Below are positions 39,415 to 48,628 of a stretch of DNA of 64,000 nucleotides, piece by piece; position 1 is the stretch's first letter; every line of letters starts with the position of its first letter. The stretch is from Nakamurella sp. PAMC28650 (lineage in GTDB: Bacteria > Actinomycetota > Actinomycetes > Mycobacteriales > Nakamurellaceae): contig NZ_CP060298.1 in the NCBI RefSeq assembly GCF_014303395.1, positions 4,049,001-4,113,000 on the forward strand. The letters are read 5' to 3'. The position numbers and the translations under genes are program-made. The notes below the pieces were generated by a model. The model made no database searches. It saw nothing but the letters and a program-made list of their open reading frames with translations, and was not told the DNA's origin.

Positions 39415-39844
39415 GATCCGCACCGACAAATTCTGGGTCCGGACCACCCGGCGTCATCCGGTACCGATCGGTAGACGGATCGGCACCACCTTCGGAATTT
39501 GCGCCGATGACGCCAGACCCGGCCGACCCACGGCCGCACCCCGGGGTCCGTCTGCTCCCCGCGGGAACGCGAGGCGCTGAGATCGCCTCTGCGGAATCAG
39601 CTGGGGCAGTTAGTAGGCAGCCGATGGCCCTCGGCTGCGGGTACCGCCCGGGGTTCCAGCGAAAACGACATCGTTGGAGTAGTTCGGTGCCCGAGTACAG
39701 GCACCGAACTACGGCAGTCATGCGAATTTCTGGACTGAACGTCGGCCACTCGGGCCAACCCGGCGCGGACGGGACCCACCATCGGTGGAGTGCGCTGCGT
39801 GATGACCGGCGCCTGCTGGATTCTCGCCGACGACGATCCATCGG
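39415..39844. other. Non-coding gap between ohr and tRNA-Val
   Basis: A 430-nt stretch where I see no gene. It holds one very strong hairpin (listed separately) and a smaller imperfect CCGATCGG/CGGATCGG-type repeat at about 39462-39482. It includes the region just 3' of the minus-strand tRNA-Val. Confidence 0.6.
39679..39712. other. Isolated 13-bp perfect hairpin
   Basis: Arms GTAGTTCGGTGCC and its exact complement, with an 8-nt loop CGAGTACA. On the minus strand, after the hairpin, the sequence runs into TCGTTTTCGC, 12 nt away. It could terminate the tRNA-Val transcript, whose 3' end is about 130 nt away, or be part of an unannotated RNA. Confidence 0.6.
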
Positions 39845-39916
39845 TGGGCGCGGAGGGTTTCGAACCCCCGACCGCCCGGGTGTAAACCGGGAGCTCTTCC
39901 GCTGAGCTACGCGCCC
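39845..39916 (-). tRNA. tRNA-Val (anticodon TAC)
   Basis: 72-nt cloverleaf on the minus strand: acceptor GGGCGCG/CGCGCCC, D-arm GCTC...GAGC, anticodon stem CCCGG/CCGGG with loop TTTACAC (anticodon TAC), T-arm GGGGG/CCCTC-type stem around TTCGAAA, discriminator A. No encoded CCA. Confidence 0.97.
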
Positions 39917-40085
39917 TGGTGCAGGTGACAGCACCGAACGTCGCGAAGTTCAGGCTGGTCGGCGAATCATCCCACGTCCGGGACCGCCGCAGCGCACCAC
40001 CGCACGCCCGGAGGCTTCCGCAGCACACCGCCGACCCGAGGACCTCGACAGCGAACGAGCGCCGGCCGACAGGCGGACGCGGAGA

Positions 40086-40553
40086 TCAGCCGGCCGGCAG
40101 GGCCGCGACGGCCCGCTTCCAGGAGGCCTGGTCCCTTGCCTCGCCCGGTCCGTTGACCTCGGCGAAGGTGACCACACCATCGAGGCCGACGAGGAAAGTG
40201 CCGCGCACGGCCATACCGCCCTGGTCGTGGAAGACGCCATAGGTCTTGGCGACCTCGCCGTGCGGCCAGAAGTCGGACAGCAGCGGGAAGTCGTAGCCCT
40301 GCGCGGCCGCCCATGCCTTGAGGGACGGCGCCGGGTCGGTGGAGACGGCAACGACCTGTACCCGCTCGTTCTGGAACGAGGCCAGATCGTCGCGCAGGCT
40401 GCACAGCTCGGCCGTGCAGGTCCCCGAGAAGGCGAACGGGTAGAAGACCACGAGAACGGCCTTCCTGCCCCGGTGTTCGGACAGCTTGAACGGCGCCCGA
40501 TCCGAGTCCGGAAGGGTGAAATCCGGGGCGAGCGATCCGACTTCGACTGACAT
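40086..40553 (-). CDS. Peroxiredoxin (AhpE/BCP-like)
   Basis: A 155-residue thiol peroxidase. The peroxidatic Cys is C46 in FYPFAFSGTCTAEL; a second Cys (C51, ELCSLRD) lies five residues later, the spacing used by PrxQ/BCP enzymes for an intra-helix disulfide. Mycobacterial AhpE, which occupies the same genomic position next to DUF3052 and aceE, is described as one-Cys, so this protein may work differently. The N-terminus APDFTLPDSDRAPFKLSEHRG is typical. Starts at ATG 40553. Confidence 0.92.
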   Translation of the reverse strand: MSVEVGSLAPDFTLPDSDRAPFKLSEHRGRKAVLVVFYPFAFSGTCTAELCSLRDDLASFQNERVQVVAVSTDPAPSLKAWAAAQGYDFPLLSDFWPHGEVAKTYGVFHDQGGMAVRGTFLVGLDGVVTFAEVNGPGEARDQASWKRAVAALPAG

Positions 40554-40622
40554 GCATCCTGCCTTTGGTGAGGGGTGGGGTGGGTGGGGAAACTGAACGA
40601 GAAAGGTTGGTGGACAGCAGCT

Positions 40623-41051
40623 TCAGCGCCTGATGCGGCCCTGTTTCGCCCGGGCCAGCTTGGCCGTCATCCACAGCAGGCCGCCGGGCACGGTGGTGGT
40701 CTGGGCCAGCCCGGCCGTCCTGGTCGCCTCCGCGATGTCGCTCGGTTCGACGTAGCCCTGGCTGCCCGTCTTGGGTGTCAGCAACCAGATCACCCCGGTG
40801 TCGGCGAGCAGGGTGATGGCATCGACCAACGCGTCGGTCAGATCCCCGTCCTCCTCGCGCCACCAGAGGATCACTGCATCCAGGACGTCGTCTGCATCCT
40901 CGTCGAGCAGTTCCGAGCCGATGATTCCCTCGACGGCTTCCCGTAGATCGTGGTCGACGTCGTCGTCGTATCCGATTTCGCCGACCACGTCGCCCGCCTT
41001 CAGGCCGAGCCGGACAGCGACGGCTTCCGCCTGCCCCGAGACCTCAGTCAC
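40623..41051 (-). CDS. DUF3052 protein
   Basis: A 142-residue protein of the actinobacterial DUF3052 family, function unknown. Hallmarks: VAVRLGLKAGDVVGEIGYDDDVD at the start, an acidic middle, DAVILWWREEDGDLTDALVDA, and VIWLLTPKTGSQGYVEPSDIAEA near the end. It is divergent from aceE and followed by the peroxiredoxin, matching the Rv2239c-ahpE pair in mycobacteria. Confidence 0.88.
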   Translation of the reverse strand: MTEVSGQAEAVAVRLGLKAGDVVGEIGYDDDVDHDLREAVEGIIGSELLDEDADDVLDAVILWWREEDGDLTDALVDAITLLADTGVIWLLTPKTGSQGYVEPSDIAEATRTAGLAQTTTVPGGLLWMTAKLARAKQGRIRR

Positions 41052-41371
41052 TGTTGTTCTCGTGCCTTCCTACCCGGTGATCCCTGGATGGTGCTCGCAC
41101 CCCGGACCCTTGCGATCCGACGCACCTGGCCAGACTTCGTGACGAATCACTGCCCCGGCGTGCCCAACATTATGCAAGTGTTGGCCGGTTCGAGAACTTC
41201 GACCCACCATCAGCCCTGCCGAACCGGCCCGCGGCGGCAGAGCGGGGGCGGATGCGGAAGGATGACGGGTGGCGGTCGCTCCCACCCGGCGCGACCAGAT
41301 AATCCACCCGTTCGACGGCGGAGTGCTCATTGGCGCTGCCACGTCCGTCGGACGTATGACGAGGAGATCCC
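41052..41371. other. Divergent promoter region between DUF3052 and aceE
   Basis: A 320-nt gap without a gene. At 41164-41184 there is an inverted repeat with arms CCAACA and TGTTGG around a 9-nt centre, a possible regulator site for aceE or the DUF3052 gene. The aceE Shine-Dalgarno AGGAGA is at 41362-41368. Confidence 0.55.
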
Positions 41372-44194
41372 TTGGCTTCCTCCCTGACGCCGCGCCCGGC
41401 CGGAACAGATTCCGGCCCCTCGCGTCATCACCTCATCCAGGACGGCTTCGCCGCCCAGTTCCCGGACGCCGACCCCGAAGAGACCCAGGAGTGGCTCGAC
41501 TCGTTCGACGCCATGGTCGACGCGGGCGGGCAGCAGCGTGCCAGGTACCTGATGATGCGGCTGCTCGGCCGCGCGAACGAGCAGCACGTCGGCCTGCCCG
41601 CCCTGACGACCACCGACTACATCAACACCATCGCCACCGAGTCGGAGCCGTTCTTCCCGGGCGACGAAGAAATCGAGCGCCGCTACCGGAACTGGATCCG
41701 CTGGAACGCGGCGATCATGGTCCACCGGGCCCAGCGGCCCGGCGTCGGCGTCGGCGGCCACATCTCCACCTATGCCTCCTCCGCCAGCCTCTACGAAGTC
41801 GGCTACAACCACTTCTTCCGCGGCAAGAACCATCCGGGCGGCGGCGACCACGTCTTCTTCCAGGGCCACGCCTCCCCCGGCATGTACGCCAGAGCTTTTC
41901 TCGAAGGACGGCTCAGCGCCGACAAGCTGGACGGCTTCCGTCAGGAGGTCTCGCACCCGGGCGGCGGCATGCCGTCGTACCCGCACCCGCGGCTGATGCC
42001 CGACTTCTGGGAGCACCCGACGGTCTCGATGGGTCTGGGCCCGATGAACGCCATCGCCCAGGCCAGGGTCAACCGGTACCTGCACCACCGCGGCATCAAG
42101 GACACCTCGCAGCAGCACGTCTGGGCCTTCCTGGGCGACGGCGAGCTGGACGAGGTGGAATCGCGCGGCCTGATCCATCTGCCGGCCATCGACGGCCTCG
42201 ACAACCTGACGTACGTCATCAACTGCAACCTGCAGCGCCTCGACGGTCCGGTACGCGGCAACGGCAAGATCATCCAGGAACTCGAGTCGTTCTTCCGCGG
42301 AGCGGGCTGGAACGTCATCAAGGTCGTCTGGGGACGCGAGTGGGACGCCCTCCTGCACGCGGACAAGGACGGCGCCCTTGTCAACCTTATGAACACCACC
42401 GCGGACGGCGACTACCAGACCTACAAGGCCAACGACGGTGCCTACGTCCGGGAGCACTTCTTCGGGCGTGATCCGCGCACCAAGGCGATGACCGCCGCCA
42501 TGAGCGACGACGAGATCTGGGCCCTCAAGCGGGGCGGCCACGACTACAAGAAGGTCCACGCCGCCTATCACGCGGCCACCCACCACGTGGGGCAGCCGAC
42601 CGTCATCCTGGCCAAGACCATCAAGGGCTTCCACCTCGGATCCTCCTTCGAGGGCCGCAACGCCACGCACCAGATGAAGAAGCTGACCCTGGACAACCTC
42701 AAGTCCTTCCGGGACGAGCTGCACATCCCGATCAGCGATGCGCAACTGGAGGAGAACCCGTACCAGCCTCCCTACTACCACCCAGGCGAGGACGCTCCGG
42801 AGATCCAGTACCTGCAGGAGCGCCGGTCCCGGCTGGGCGGCTACGTGCCGGAACGACGGGTCACCGCGAAGCCGCTGAAGCTGCCCGGCGACGAGACGTA
42901 CAAGGTGGTGAACCGCGGTTCGGGCAAGCAGGAGATCGCCACCACGATGGCCTTCGTCCGGTTGGTCCGCGACCTGTTCAAGGATCCGGAGATCGGCAAG
43001 CGCATCGTGCCGATCATCCCGGACGAGGCGCGCACCTTCGGCATGGACTCGTTCTTCCCGTCGCAGAAGATCTACAACCCGGCGGGCCAGCTCTACACCG
43101 CCGTTGACGCCAATCTCATGTTGGCGTACAAGGAATCCGAGCAGGGCGTGATCCTGCACGAGGGCATCAACGAGGCCGGCTCGGTCGCCACCTTCACGGC
43201 CGTCGCCAGCACCTACGCCGCACACGGCGAGCCGATGATCCCGATGTACATCTTCTACTCGATGTTCGGTTTCCAGCGGACCGGTGACGGACTGTGGGCC
43301 GCGGGCGACCAGATGTGCCGCGGGTTCGTGCTCGGCGCGACCGCCGGCCGCACGACCCTCACCGGCGAGGGGCTGCAGCACGCCGACGGGCACTCGCACC
43401 TGCTCGCCGCGACCATGCCGCACGTGGTCGCCTACGACCCGGCCTACGGGTACGAGATCGGCCACATCGTCAAGGACGGCATGCGCCGGATGTACGGCGG
43501 CCCGGAAGCCTCCGGTTCCGGGATCACCGCGTCGGCCGGCGAGTTCGGCGGCGAGGACATCGTCTACTACATCACCTTGTACAACGAGCCCTATGTACAA
43601 CCGGCCCAGCCGGAGAACCTGGATGTCGAGGGACTGCTCAAGGGCATGTACCTGCTGGCCCCCGCGACGGAGACCGACGGAAGGGCCCGCGTTCAATTGC
43701 TGGCCTCCGGGGTCGGGGTGCGCTGGGCGCTGGAAGCCCAGGAGCTGCTCGCCCGGGACTGGGACGTGGCGGCCGACGTGTGGTCGGTCACGAGTTGGTC
43801 GGAGCTGCGGCGCGAGGGTGACGCCATCGAGCGCGCCAAGTTGCTGGACCCGTCCGGGCACCACACCGAGCCGTACGTCACCACGGCCCTGGCCGACCGT
43901 CCGGGCCCGGTGATCGCCACGAGCGACTTCCAGCGGGCGGTGCAGAACCAGATCGCTCCCTGGGTGCCCGGCGATTTCGTGGCCCTGGGTGCGGATGGTT
44001 TCGGCTTCTCCGATACCAGGGCGGCCGCGCGTCGTCACTTCCTGATCGACGGCCCGTCGATGACGGTCGCCGCGCTGGCCGCGCTGGAGCGTCAGGGCGG
44101 CTATCGCGAGGGCGCGGCATCGGAGGCGGTCGAGCGCTACCAGCTGCACGACGCGAAGGCCGGAACCTCCGGGAACGCGGGCGGAGACGCCTGA
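41372..44194 (+). CDS. aceE: Pyruvate dehydrogenase E1 component, homodimeric type
   Basis: Thiamine-diphosphate enzyme that decarboxylates pyruvate and passes acetyl groups to the E2 lipoyl domain, feeding acetyl-CoA to the lipid genes that follow. The 940-residue protein is of the long homodimeric class. Conserved blocks include [23 protein letters not shown], the TPP motif [13 protein letters not shown] with the later [22 protein letters not shown] region, and [19 protein letters not shown] 41372 is chosen because AGGAG lies 5-6 nt upstream and the next in-frame ATG would cut conserved sequence. E2 and E3 genes are not in the window. Confidence 0.96.
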   Translation: MASSLTPRPAGTDSGPSRHHLIQDGFAAQFPDADPEETQEWLDSFDAMVDAGGQQRARYLMMRLLGRANEQHVGLPALTTTDYINTIATESEPFFPGDEEIERRYRNWIRWNAAIMVHRAQRPGVGVGGHISTYASSASLYEVGYNHFFRGKNHPGGGDHVFFQGHASPGMYARAFLEGRLSADKLDGFRQEVSHPGGGMPSYPHPRLMPDFWEHPTVSMGLGPMNAIAQARVNRYLHHRGIKDTSQQHVWAFLGDGELDEVESRGLIHLPAIDGLDNLTYVINCNLQRLDGPVRGNGKIIQELESFFRGAGWNVIKVVWGREWDALLHADKDGALVNLMNTTADGDYQTYKANDGAYVREHFFGRDPRTKAMTAAMSDDEIWALKRGGHDYKKVHAAYHAATHHVGQPTVILAKTIKGFHLGSSFEGRNATHQMKKLTLDNLKSFRDELHIPISDAQLEENPYQPPYYHPGEDAPEIQYLQERRSRLGGYVPERRVTAKPLKLPGDETYKVVNRGSGKQEIATTMAFVRLVRDLFKDPEIGKRIVPIIPDEARTFGMDSFFPSQKIYNPAGQLYTAVDANLMLAYKESEQGVILHEGINEAGSVATFTAVASTYAAHGEPMIPMYIFYSMFGFQRTGDGLWAAGDQMCRGFVLGATAGRTTLTGEGLQHADGHSHLLAATMPHVVAYDPAYGYEIGHIVKDGMRRMYGGPEASGSGITASAGEFGGEDIVYYITLYNEPYVQPAQPENLDVEGLLKGMYLLAPATETDGRARVQLLASGVGVRWALEAQELLARDWDVAADVWSVTSWSELRREGDAIERAKLLDPSGHHTEPYVTTALADRPGPVIATSDFQRAVQNQIAPWVPGDFVALGADGFGFSDTRAAARRHFLIDGPSMTVAALAALERQGGYREGAASEAVERYQLHDAKAGTSGNAGGDA

Positions 44195-44204
44195 GCAAGG
44201 TTCC

Positions 44205-44233
44205 CCGGCGGGTCCCGTAGAGGGACTCGCCGG
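44205..44233 (+). terminator. Terminator hairpin after aceE
   Basis: Twelve-bp stem CCGGCGGGTCCC/GGGACTCGCCGG with one G-T wobble and a GTAGA loop, starting 11 nt after the aceE stop. No T-run follows. Confidence 0.6.
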
Positions 44234-44419
44234 TGCTGCATCCTCGCTCCGGCGGGACCCTAGCCAGCCGTGGGAGTGCGTTGTATCTTTGGGCCGTTGT
44301 CGCCCTTCCCCCTCGCCCGCGCGGTGGGAACGGACGCATCCCCCCGATCGGATTCGTCCCGGCCGGGGAGCAGGAAGCCCGCGGCCCAGGGCCGCGGTCA
44401 CGGCTCGAGGAGAGCAGGT

Positions 44420-44623
44420 ATGGCACAGGGAACTGTGAAGTGGTTCAACGCGGAGAAGGGCTACGGCTTCATCTCCCCAGAAGACGGGACCGGCGATGTC
44501 TTCGTCCACTACTCCGCCATCGGTGGGTCGGGGTACAAGTCGCTCGAAGAGGGCCAGCGGGTGACCTTCGAGGTGGAGCAGTCCCCGAAGGATCCCCAGG
44601 CCACGAACGTCACGCCCGAATAG
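44420..44623 (+). CDS. Cold-shock domain protein
   Basis: A 67-residue CspA-type RNA chaperone. RNP1 is KGYGFI and RNP2 is VFVHYSAI, both in the OB-fold [20 protein letters not shown] Lys/Arg-poor C-terminus ends in [11 protein letters not shown] 44420 has GAGGAGAGC upstream. About 185 nt separates it from the aceE terminator, enough for the long leader typical of cold-shock genes. Single gene. Confidence 0.95.
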   Translation: MAQGTVKWFNAEKGYGFISPEDGTGDVFVHYSAIGGSGYKSLEEGQRVTFEVEQSPKDPQATNVTPE

Positions 44624-44731
44624 GCCGAGGGTTCCGCGCATCGAGCGGTGACCCGGAACGGGCAAATCGCCCGTGAAGTGACCAGAAGTCGCCGCTCGAC
44701 GCACCTTGACCGGCCGTGCGACGCTGGACGG

Positions 44732-46003
44732 GTGAACCCCACCGATCCCTCGGCGTCCGAGCGGAGGTCGGTCGTCAGCGAGCCCACGCTGCGGAAGGTG
44801 GAGCGCGCGGCCAGCGGCCTGGCCACCCGGTCGGTGGCGTTGATGGACGAGCGTCTGCCCTGGTTCCGATCCCTGCCCGCCCTGCAACGGAGTTGGGTCA
44901 CGCTCGTCGCGCAGGCCGGGATCGCCGGCTACGTCGGTTGGGTCGGCGGCGGGCTCGACGGATTCAAGCTGACCGAGGCGGTGTTCGGTGCGGCGCCGAG
45001 GGAGCTGGCGCGGAGCGTCACGCTGCACCGCACCGTCGAGCTGGTGAGGATCGCGATCTCGGTCGCCGAGGACCATCTGCCGGCGCTGGCCGCCGACCCG
45101 GCCGAGTCTGCCGTGCTGGCCGACTCGCTGCTGCGGTACTCCCGGGAGGTCGCCTTCTCGGCGGCCGGCGTCTACGCCGCGGCGGCCGAATCACGGGGGG
45201 CCTGGGACCAGCGACTGGAGGCCCTGGTCGTGGACAGCATCGTCCGCGGAGAGGGGGGCGACTCCCTCGCCTCCCGGGCGGCCGCGTTGAGCTGGGACTT
45301 CTCCGGCCCGGTGACGGTGGTGGTCGGGTCGCCCCCGGCCTCGTCGAGGCCCGAGAGCGACCCGTCCGAGGCGAGACGCCAAACCAGGTTCGGTGCCGCG
45401 TCCTCGGCCGAGCGCATTCGGCAGTCGGCCCTGATCGCCGGTGCGGCGGAACGAGCCGCCGGCCTGGGTGTCGCCGCCCTGGCCGGTCTCCACGGTGACC
45501 GCCTCATCCTGGTGCTGTCGGCTCCGGACGAACAAGCCCTTTCGACCGGCGTGGACGCGCTGCTGGACACCTATGGACCCGGCCCGATCGTCCGCGGCCC
45601 CATCGGCACCGGGCTGTCCGGTGCGATGAACTCGGCCCGCTCGGCCCTTTCCGGGATCAGGGCGGTGCGGGCCTGGCCCTGGGCTCCGCGCGGTGTCGAT
45701 GCCGACAGCCTCCTGCCCGAGCGGGTCATGGCCGGCGATGACGAGGCACGGGAATACTTGCGCCGCAGCGTCTATACCCCCCTGATGGTCGCCGGCGATC
45801 CGTTGCCGAACACCCTGGACACCTACCTCGCCACCGGCGGCGCACTGGAACCCACCGCGCGTCTGCTCTTCGTGCACGCCAACACCGTCCGGTACCGGTT
45901 GCGCCGGATCGCCGACATCACCGGCCTGGACGCGACCACCAGTCGGGAGGCGTTCGTCCTGCAGACGGCCATGGCCATCGGCCGGCTCGACGATCTCCTG
46001 TGA
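44732..46003 (+). CDS. fasR: PucR-type fatty-acid regulator FasR
   Basis: About 423 residues. The C-terminal PucR helix-turn-helix has NTLDTYLATGGALEPTARLLF and HANTVRYRLRRIADITGLD, and the N-terminal part carries a ligand domain with ATRSVALMDERLPWFRSL and WDQRLEALVVDSIVRGE. A PucR-type regulator in this position directly upstream of fabD is the Streptomyces coelicolor FasR, which activates fabD-fabH-acpP-fabF; the mycobacterial equivalent is Rv2242. GTG 44732 is used but has a weak ribosome site; an earlier in-frame start at 44648 is possible. Confidence 0.87.
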   Translation: MNPTDPSASERRSVVSEPTLRKVERAASGLATRSVALMDERLPWFRSLPALQRSWVTLVAQAGIAGYVGWVGGGLDGFKLTEAVFGAAPRELARSVTLHRTVELVRIAISVAEDHLPALAADPAESAVLADSLLRYSREVAFSAAGVYAAAAESRGAWDQRLEALVVDSIVRGEGGDSLASRAAALSWDFSGPVTVVVGSPPASSRPESDPSEARRQTRFGAASSAERIRQSALIAGAAERAAGLGVAALAGLHGDRLILVLSAPDEQALSTGVDALLDTYGPGPIVRGPIGTGLSGAMNSARSALSGIRAVRAWPWAPRGVDADSLLPERVMAGDDEAREYLRRSVYTPLMVAGDPLPNTLDTYLATGGALEPTARLLFVHANTVRYRLRRIADITGLDATTSREAFVLQTAMAIGRLDDLL

Positions 46004-46035
46004 GCGAGGATCCTCCCGTGAGCGAGGATCTCTCG
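46000..46035 (+). repeat. Two 18-bp copies over the fasR stop
   Basis: GTGAGCGAGGATCCTCCC at 46000-46017 is followed at once by GTGAGCGAGGATCTCTCG at 46018-46035. The first copy spans the fasR stop codon. It lies in the 197-nt fasR-fabD gap. Confidence 0.8.
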
Positions 46036-46117
46036 TGGGCAGGGGAGCCTGGGCGCGGAGCCGTCACCCGCGGTGCGGCGCACTCGTGCCATTTTGGACG
46101 AACACACCAGCCGCTTT

Positions 46118-46130
46118 GTAGGATTCCTAC
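46118..46130 (+). promoter_or_regulatory. Inverted repeat in the fabD promoter
   Basis: Perfect 5-bp arms GTAGG and CCTAC around ATT, about 70 nt upstream of the fabD start, with a further GGTAGGA copy at about 46150-46156. It is a candidate FasR site, by analogy with Streptomyces, where FasR binds the fabD promoter. No sequence match to the known FasR site is claimed. Confidence 0.45.
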
Positions 46131-46200
46131 TAATCATCGGTCGCGACTTGGTAGGACTGCCGAACACTCAACCGAACGTCGGCCGTGGTTTGCTAAGGGC

Positions 46201-47163
46201 GTGCTGGCCATCGTCGCCCCTGGACAGGGAGCTCAGAAGCCCGGAATGTTGATTCCCTGGCTGGAGGTTCCCGGGCTCTCCCCATTGGCGGCGACGTTCG
46301 CCGAGGCGGCCGGCATCGACCTGCCGCGCCTCGGCACCACAGCTGGCGCCGAGGAGATCAAGGACACCGCGGTGACGCAGCCGCTGGTCGTCGCCTCCGC
46401 CCTGCTGGCCGCGGCCGTCCTGCCACTTCCGCAGGACTTCGCCTGCGCCGGACATTCGGTCGGCGAACTCGCCGCCGCGGCCCTGGCCGGCATCATCGAC
46501 CCGAAGACCGCGGTCAGGGCCGCCGGCATCCGCGGTGCCGCCATGGGCCTGGCCTGCGCCCTGGCCCCGACGTCGATGTCCGCCGTCCTCGGCGGCGACA
46601 GCGACGTCGTCCTCGCCGCGCTCGACGCGCTGGACCTGGTGGGCGCCAACGTCAACGGCGGCGGTCAGATCGTGGCCGCCGGTACCACCGACGCCCTTGC
46701 CGCGCTCGCCGCGGATCCGCCCGCCGGGGCACGGATCATCCCGCTACCGGTGGCCGGGGCGTTCCACACCCGCTACATGGCGCCGGCGCAACAGGCGGTG
46801 GAGGACTTCCTGCGGGGTGTCACCGCGGTCGATCCGACCAGGCCGTTGCTGACGAACTCCGACGGGTCCGTCGTCCCCACCGGCCGCGCCTACCTGGATC
46901 TGCTGTCGGCCCAGGTGACCCGCCCGGTGCGCTGGGATGCCTGCATGGCCATGCTGTCCCGGCTCGGGGTGACGGGCGTGCTGGAGCTTCCCCCGGCCGG
47001 CACCCTGGTCGGGCTGGTCAAACGGGACCTGAAGGGGGTGGCCACGCTGGCCCTGAAGAGCCCCGATGACCTCGACAAGGCCGCGGCCTTCATCGCCGAA
47101 CACAGCACGGCAGCACCGACCAGCACCGCATCACCGTCGAGTCCAGTGAGGTCCCAGGTATGA
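46201..47163 (+). CDS. fabD: Malonyl-CoA:ACP transacylase
   Basis: Loads malonyl groups onto ACP. The 320-residue protein shows VAPGQGAQKPGM, the nucleophile CAGHSVGELAAAALAG (Ser), GAFHTRYMAPA (catalytic His) and NVNGGGQIV. GTG 46201 follows AAGGGC. Its stop overlaps fabH by 4 nt (ATGA). First gene of the fatty-acid synthesis operon, downstream of the FasR gene. Confidence 0.95.
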   Translation: MLAIVAPGQGAQKPGMLIPWLEVPGLSPLAATFAEAAGIDLPRLGTTAGAEEIKDTAVTQPLVVASALLAAAVLPLPQDFACAGHSVGELAAAALAGIIDPKTAVRAAGIRGAAMGLACALAPTSMSAVLGGDSDVVLAALDALDLVGANVNGGGQIVAAGTTDALAALAADPPAGARIIPLPVAGAFHTRYMAPAQQAVEDFLRGVTAVDPTRPLLTNSDGSVVPTGRAYLDLLSAQVTRPVRWDACMAMLSRLGVTGVLELPPAGTLVGLVKRDLKGVATLALKSPDDLDKAAAFIAEHSTAAPTSTASPSSPVRSQV

Positions 47164-48143
47164 GCGCGGTCCAGATTTCCCACCCGGCCACGAGGAACGG
47201 GTCGAAGATCGTCGGCCTCGGGCACTTCCGGCCGGAGCAGATCGTCACCAACGACGACCTGTCCAAGATCATGGAGACCAACGACGAGTGGATCCAGAGT
47301 CGCGTCGGCATCGCCGAGCGGCACGTCGCGGGCGATCAGGACACCGTCGCCTCGATGGGCGCCATCGCCGGCGGGAAGGCGCTGGCCGACGCGGGTCTCG
47401 AGCCGTCGGACATCGACACCGTCATCGTCGCGACCTGCACCACCGAGTCCCAGGTGCCGCACACGTCCACCCAGATCGCCCTGGCGCTGGACATCTCCGC
47501 TCCCGGCTCGTTCGACCTGAACGCGGCCTGCGCCGGGTTCTGCTACGCACTGGCCGCAGCCGACCACGCCATCCGGGCCGGCAGTGCCAGGAACGTCCTG
47601 GTGGTCGGCTCCGAGAAGCTCACCGCCTGGACCGATCCGGTCGACCGCGCGACGGCCATCATCTTCGCCGACGGCGCCGGAGCGGCCGTGGTCTCGGCGT
47701 CGGACGAACCGGGTATCGGCCCGGTCGCCTGGGGAAGCGACGAGCACCAGACCAGGGCCATCCGGATCGAGTCCCGTGATGCGAGCTTCATCCAGGAGGG
47801 CCAGGCGGTGTTCCGCTGGGCCACCACGGCCATCGCGCCGGTCGCGATCAGGGCGGTCGAGCTGGCCGGCCTGCAGCTTTCCGACATCGACGTCCTGGTG
47901 ACGCACCAGGCCAACCTGCGCATCGTCGAGTCCATCGCCAAGAAGCTGGTGGCCGCCGGCGCCAACCCGCAGATGCGGGTGGCGAAGGACATCGTCACCT
48001 CCGGCAACACGTCGTCGGCGTCGATCCCGATCGCCCTCGACCGGATGCGCCAGGCCGGCCACGTATCCCCCGGAGAAATCGTCCTGGCCGTCGGCTTCGG
48101 CGCCGGGCTCACCTACGCGGGCCAGGTCTTCCGCTGTCCGTGA
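47160..48143 (+). CDS. fabH: 3-oxoacyl-ACP synthase III
   Basis: Condenses acyl-CoA primer with malonyl-ACP to start chains. The 327-residue protein carries the Cys-His-Asn triad in LNAACAGFCYALAAADHA, VTHQANLRIVESI and TSGNTSSASIPIAL. The opening SKIVGLGHFRPEQIVTNDDL is typical. In actinobacteria the primer is often a branched or isobutyryl-CoA, but that is not visible here. Overlaps fabD; 142 nt before acpP. Confidence 0.96.
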   Translation: MSAVQISHPATRNGSKIVGLGHFRPEQIVTNDDLSKIMETNDEWIQSRVGIAERHVAGDQDTVASMGAIAGGKALADAGLEPSDIDTVIVATCTTESQVPHTSTQIALALDISAPGSFDLNAACAGFCYALAAADHAIRAGSARNVLVVGSEKLTAWTDPVDRATAIIFADGAGAAVVSASDEPGIGPVAWGSDEHQTRAIRIESRDASFIQEGQAVFRWATTAIAPVAIRAVELAGLQLSDIDVLVTHQANLRIVESIAKKLVAAGANPQMRVAKDIVTSGNTSSASIPIALDRMRQAGHVSPGEIVLAVGFGAGLTYAGQVFRCP

Positions 48144-48285
48144 GGCGATCCGCGGCGGGCCTGCGGCACGCGGAGGCCGCTGCGGCTGGAACACTGTGCC
48201 TGCGGTGCTCGCTGAGTTCGTCCGTGCAGCGCCAACTTCCTCCCGGGTCCCCGGGAAGAGGACATCACCACCGAAAGGAATCACC

Positions 48286-48528
48286 GTGAGCAACGAGGAC
48301 ACCCTCGCCGGCCTCGGCGAGATCGTCGAAGAGGTCGCCGGCGTCCCGGCTGCCGACGTCACCGCCGACAAGTCCTTCACCGACGACCTGGACATCGACT
48401 CGCTGTCGATGGTCGAGATCGCGGTGCAGGCCGAGGACAAGTTCGGTGTGAAGATCCCGGACGACGAGCTGGCCAAGCTCAAGACCGTTGGTGACGCCGT
48501 CACCTACATCGAGGCCAACAAGGTATGA
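48286..48528 (+). CDS. acpP: Acyl carrier protein
   Basis: An 80-residue ACP that carries growing chains on a phosphopantetheine arm. The Ser is in FTDDLDIDSLSMVEIAVQ (DSLS). GTG 48286 follows AAAGGAATCACC. The gene is in the fabD-fabH-acpP-fabF order, with 142 nt to the fabH stop. Confidence 0.97.
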   Translation: MSNEDTLAGLGEIVEEVAGVPAADVTADKSFTDDLDIDSLSMVEIAVQAEDKFGVKIPDDELAKLKTVGDAVTYIEANKV

Positions 48529-48628
48529 GCGAGCAGCACAGCTCGGCCCGGATCGAGTCGGGAACACAGTCGGGAACACTGGGCGCACGGCAGAGGCCGT
48601 CCGCCTGCGGAAGGCTCGTGAGCGCGGT

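Noticed and set aside
38818-39447. Minus-strand frame opposite ohr.
   Set aside because: It is the antisense shadow of ohr without motifs.
41327-45076. A 1249-residue open frame on the minus strand opposite aceE and the cold-shock gene.
   Set aside because: Composition follows the antisense of aceE; there are no family motifs and it would overlap well-supported genes.
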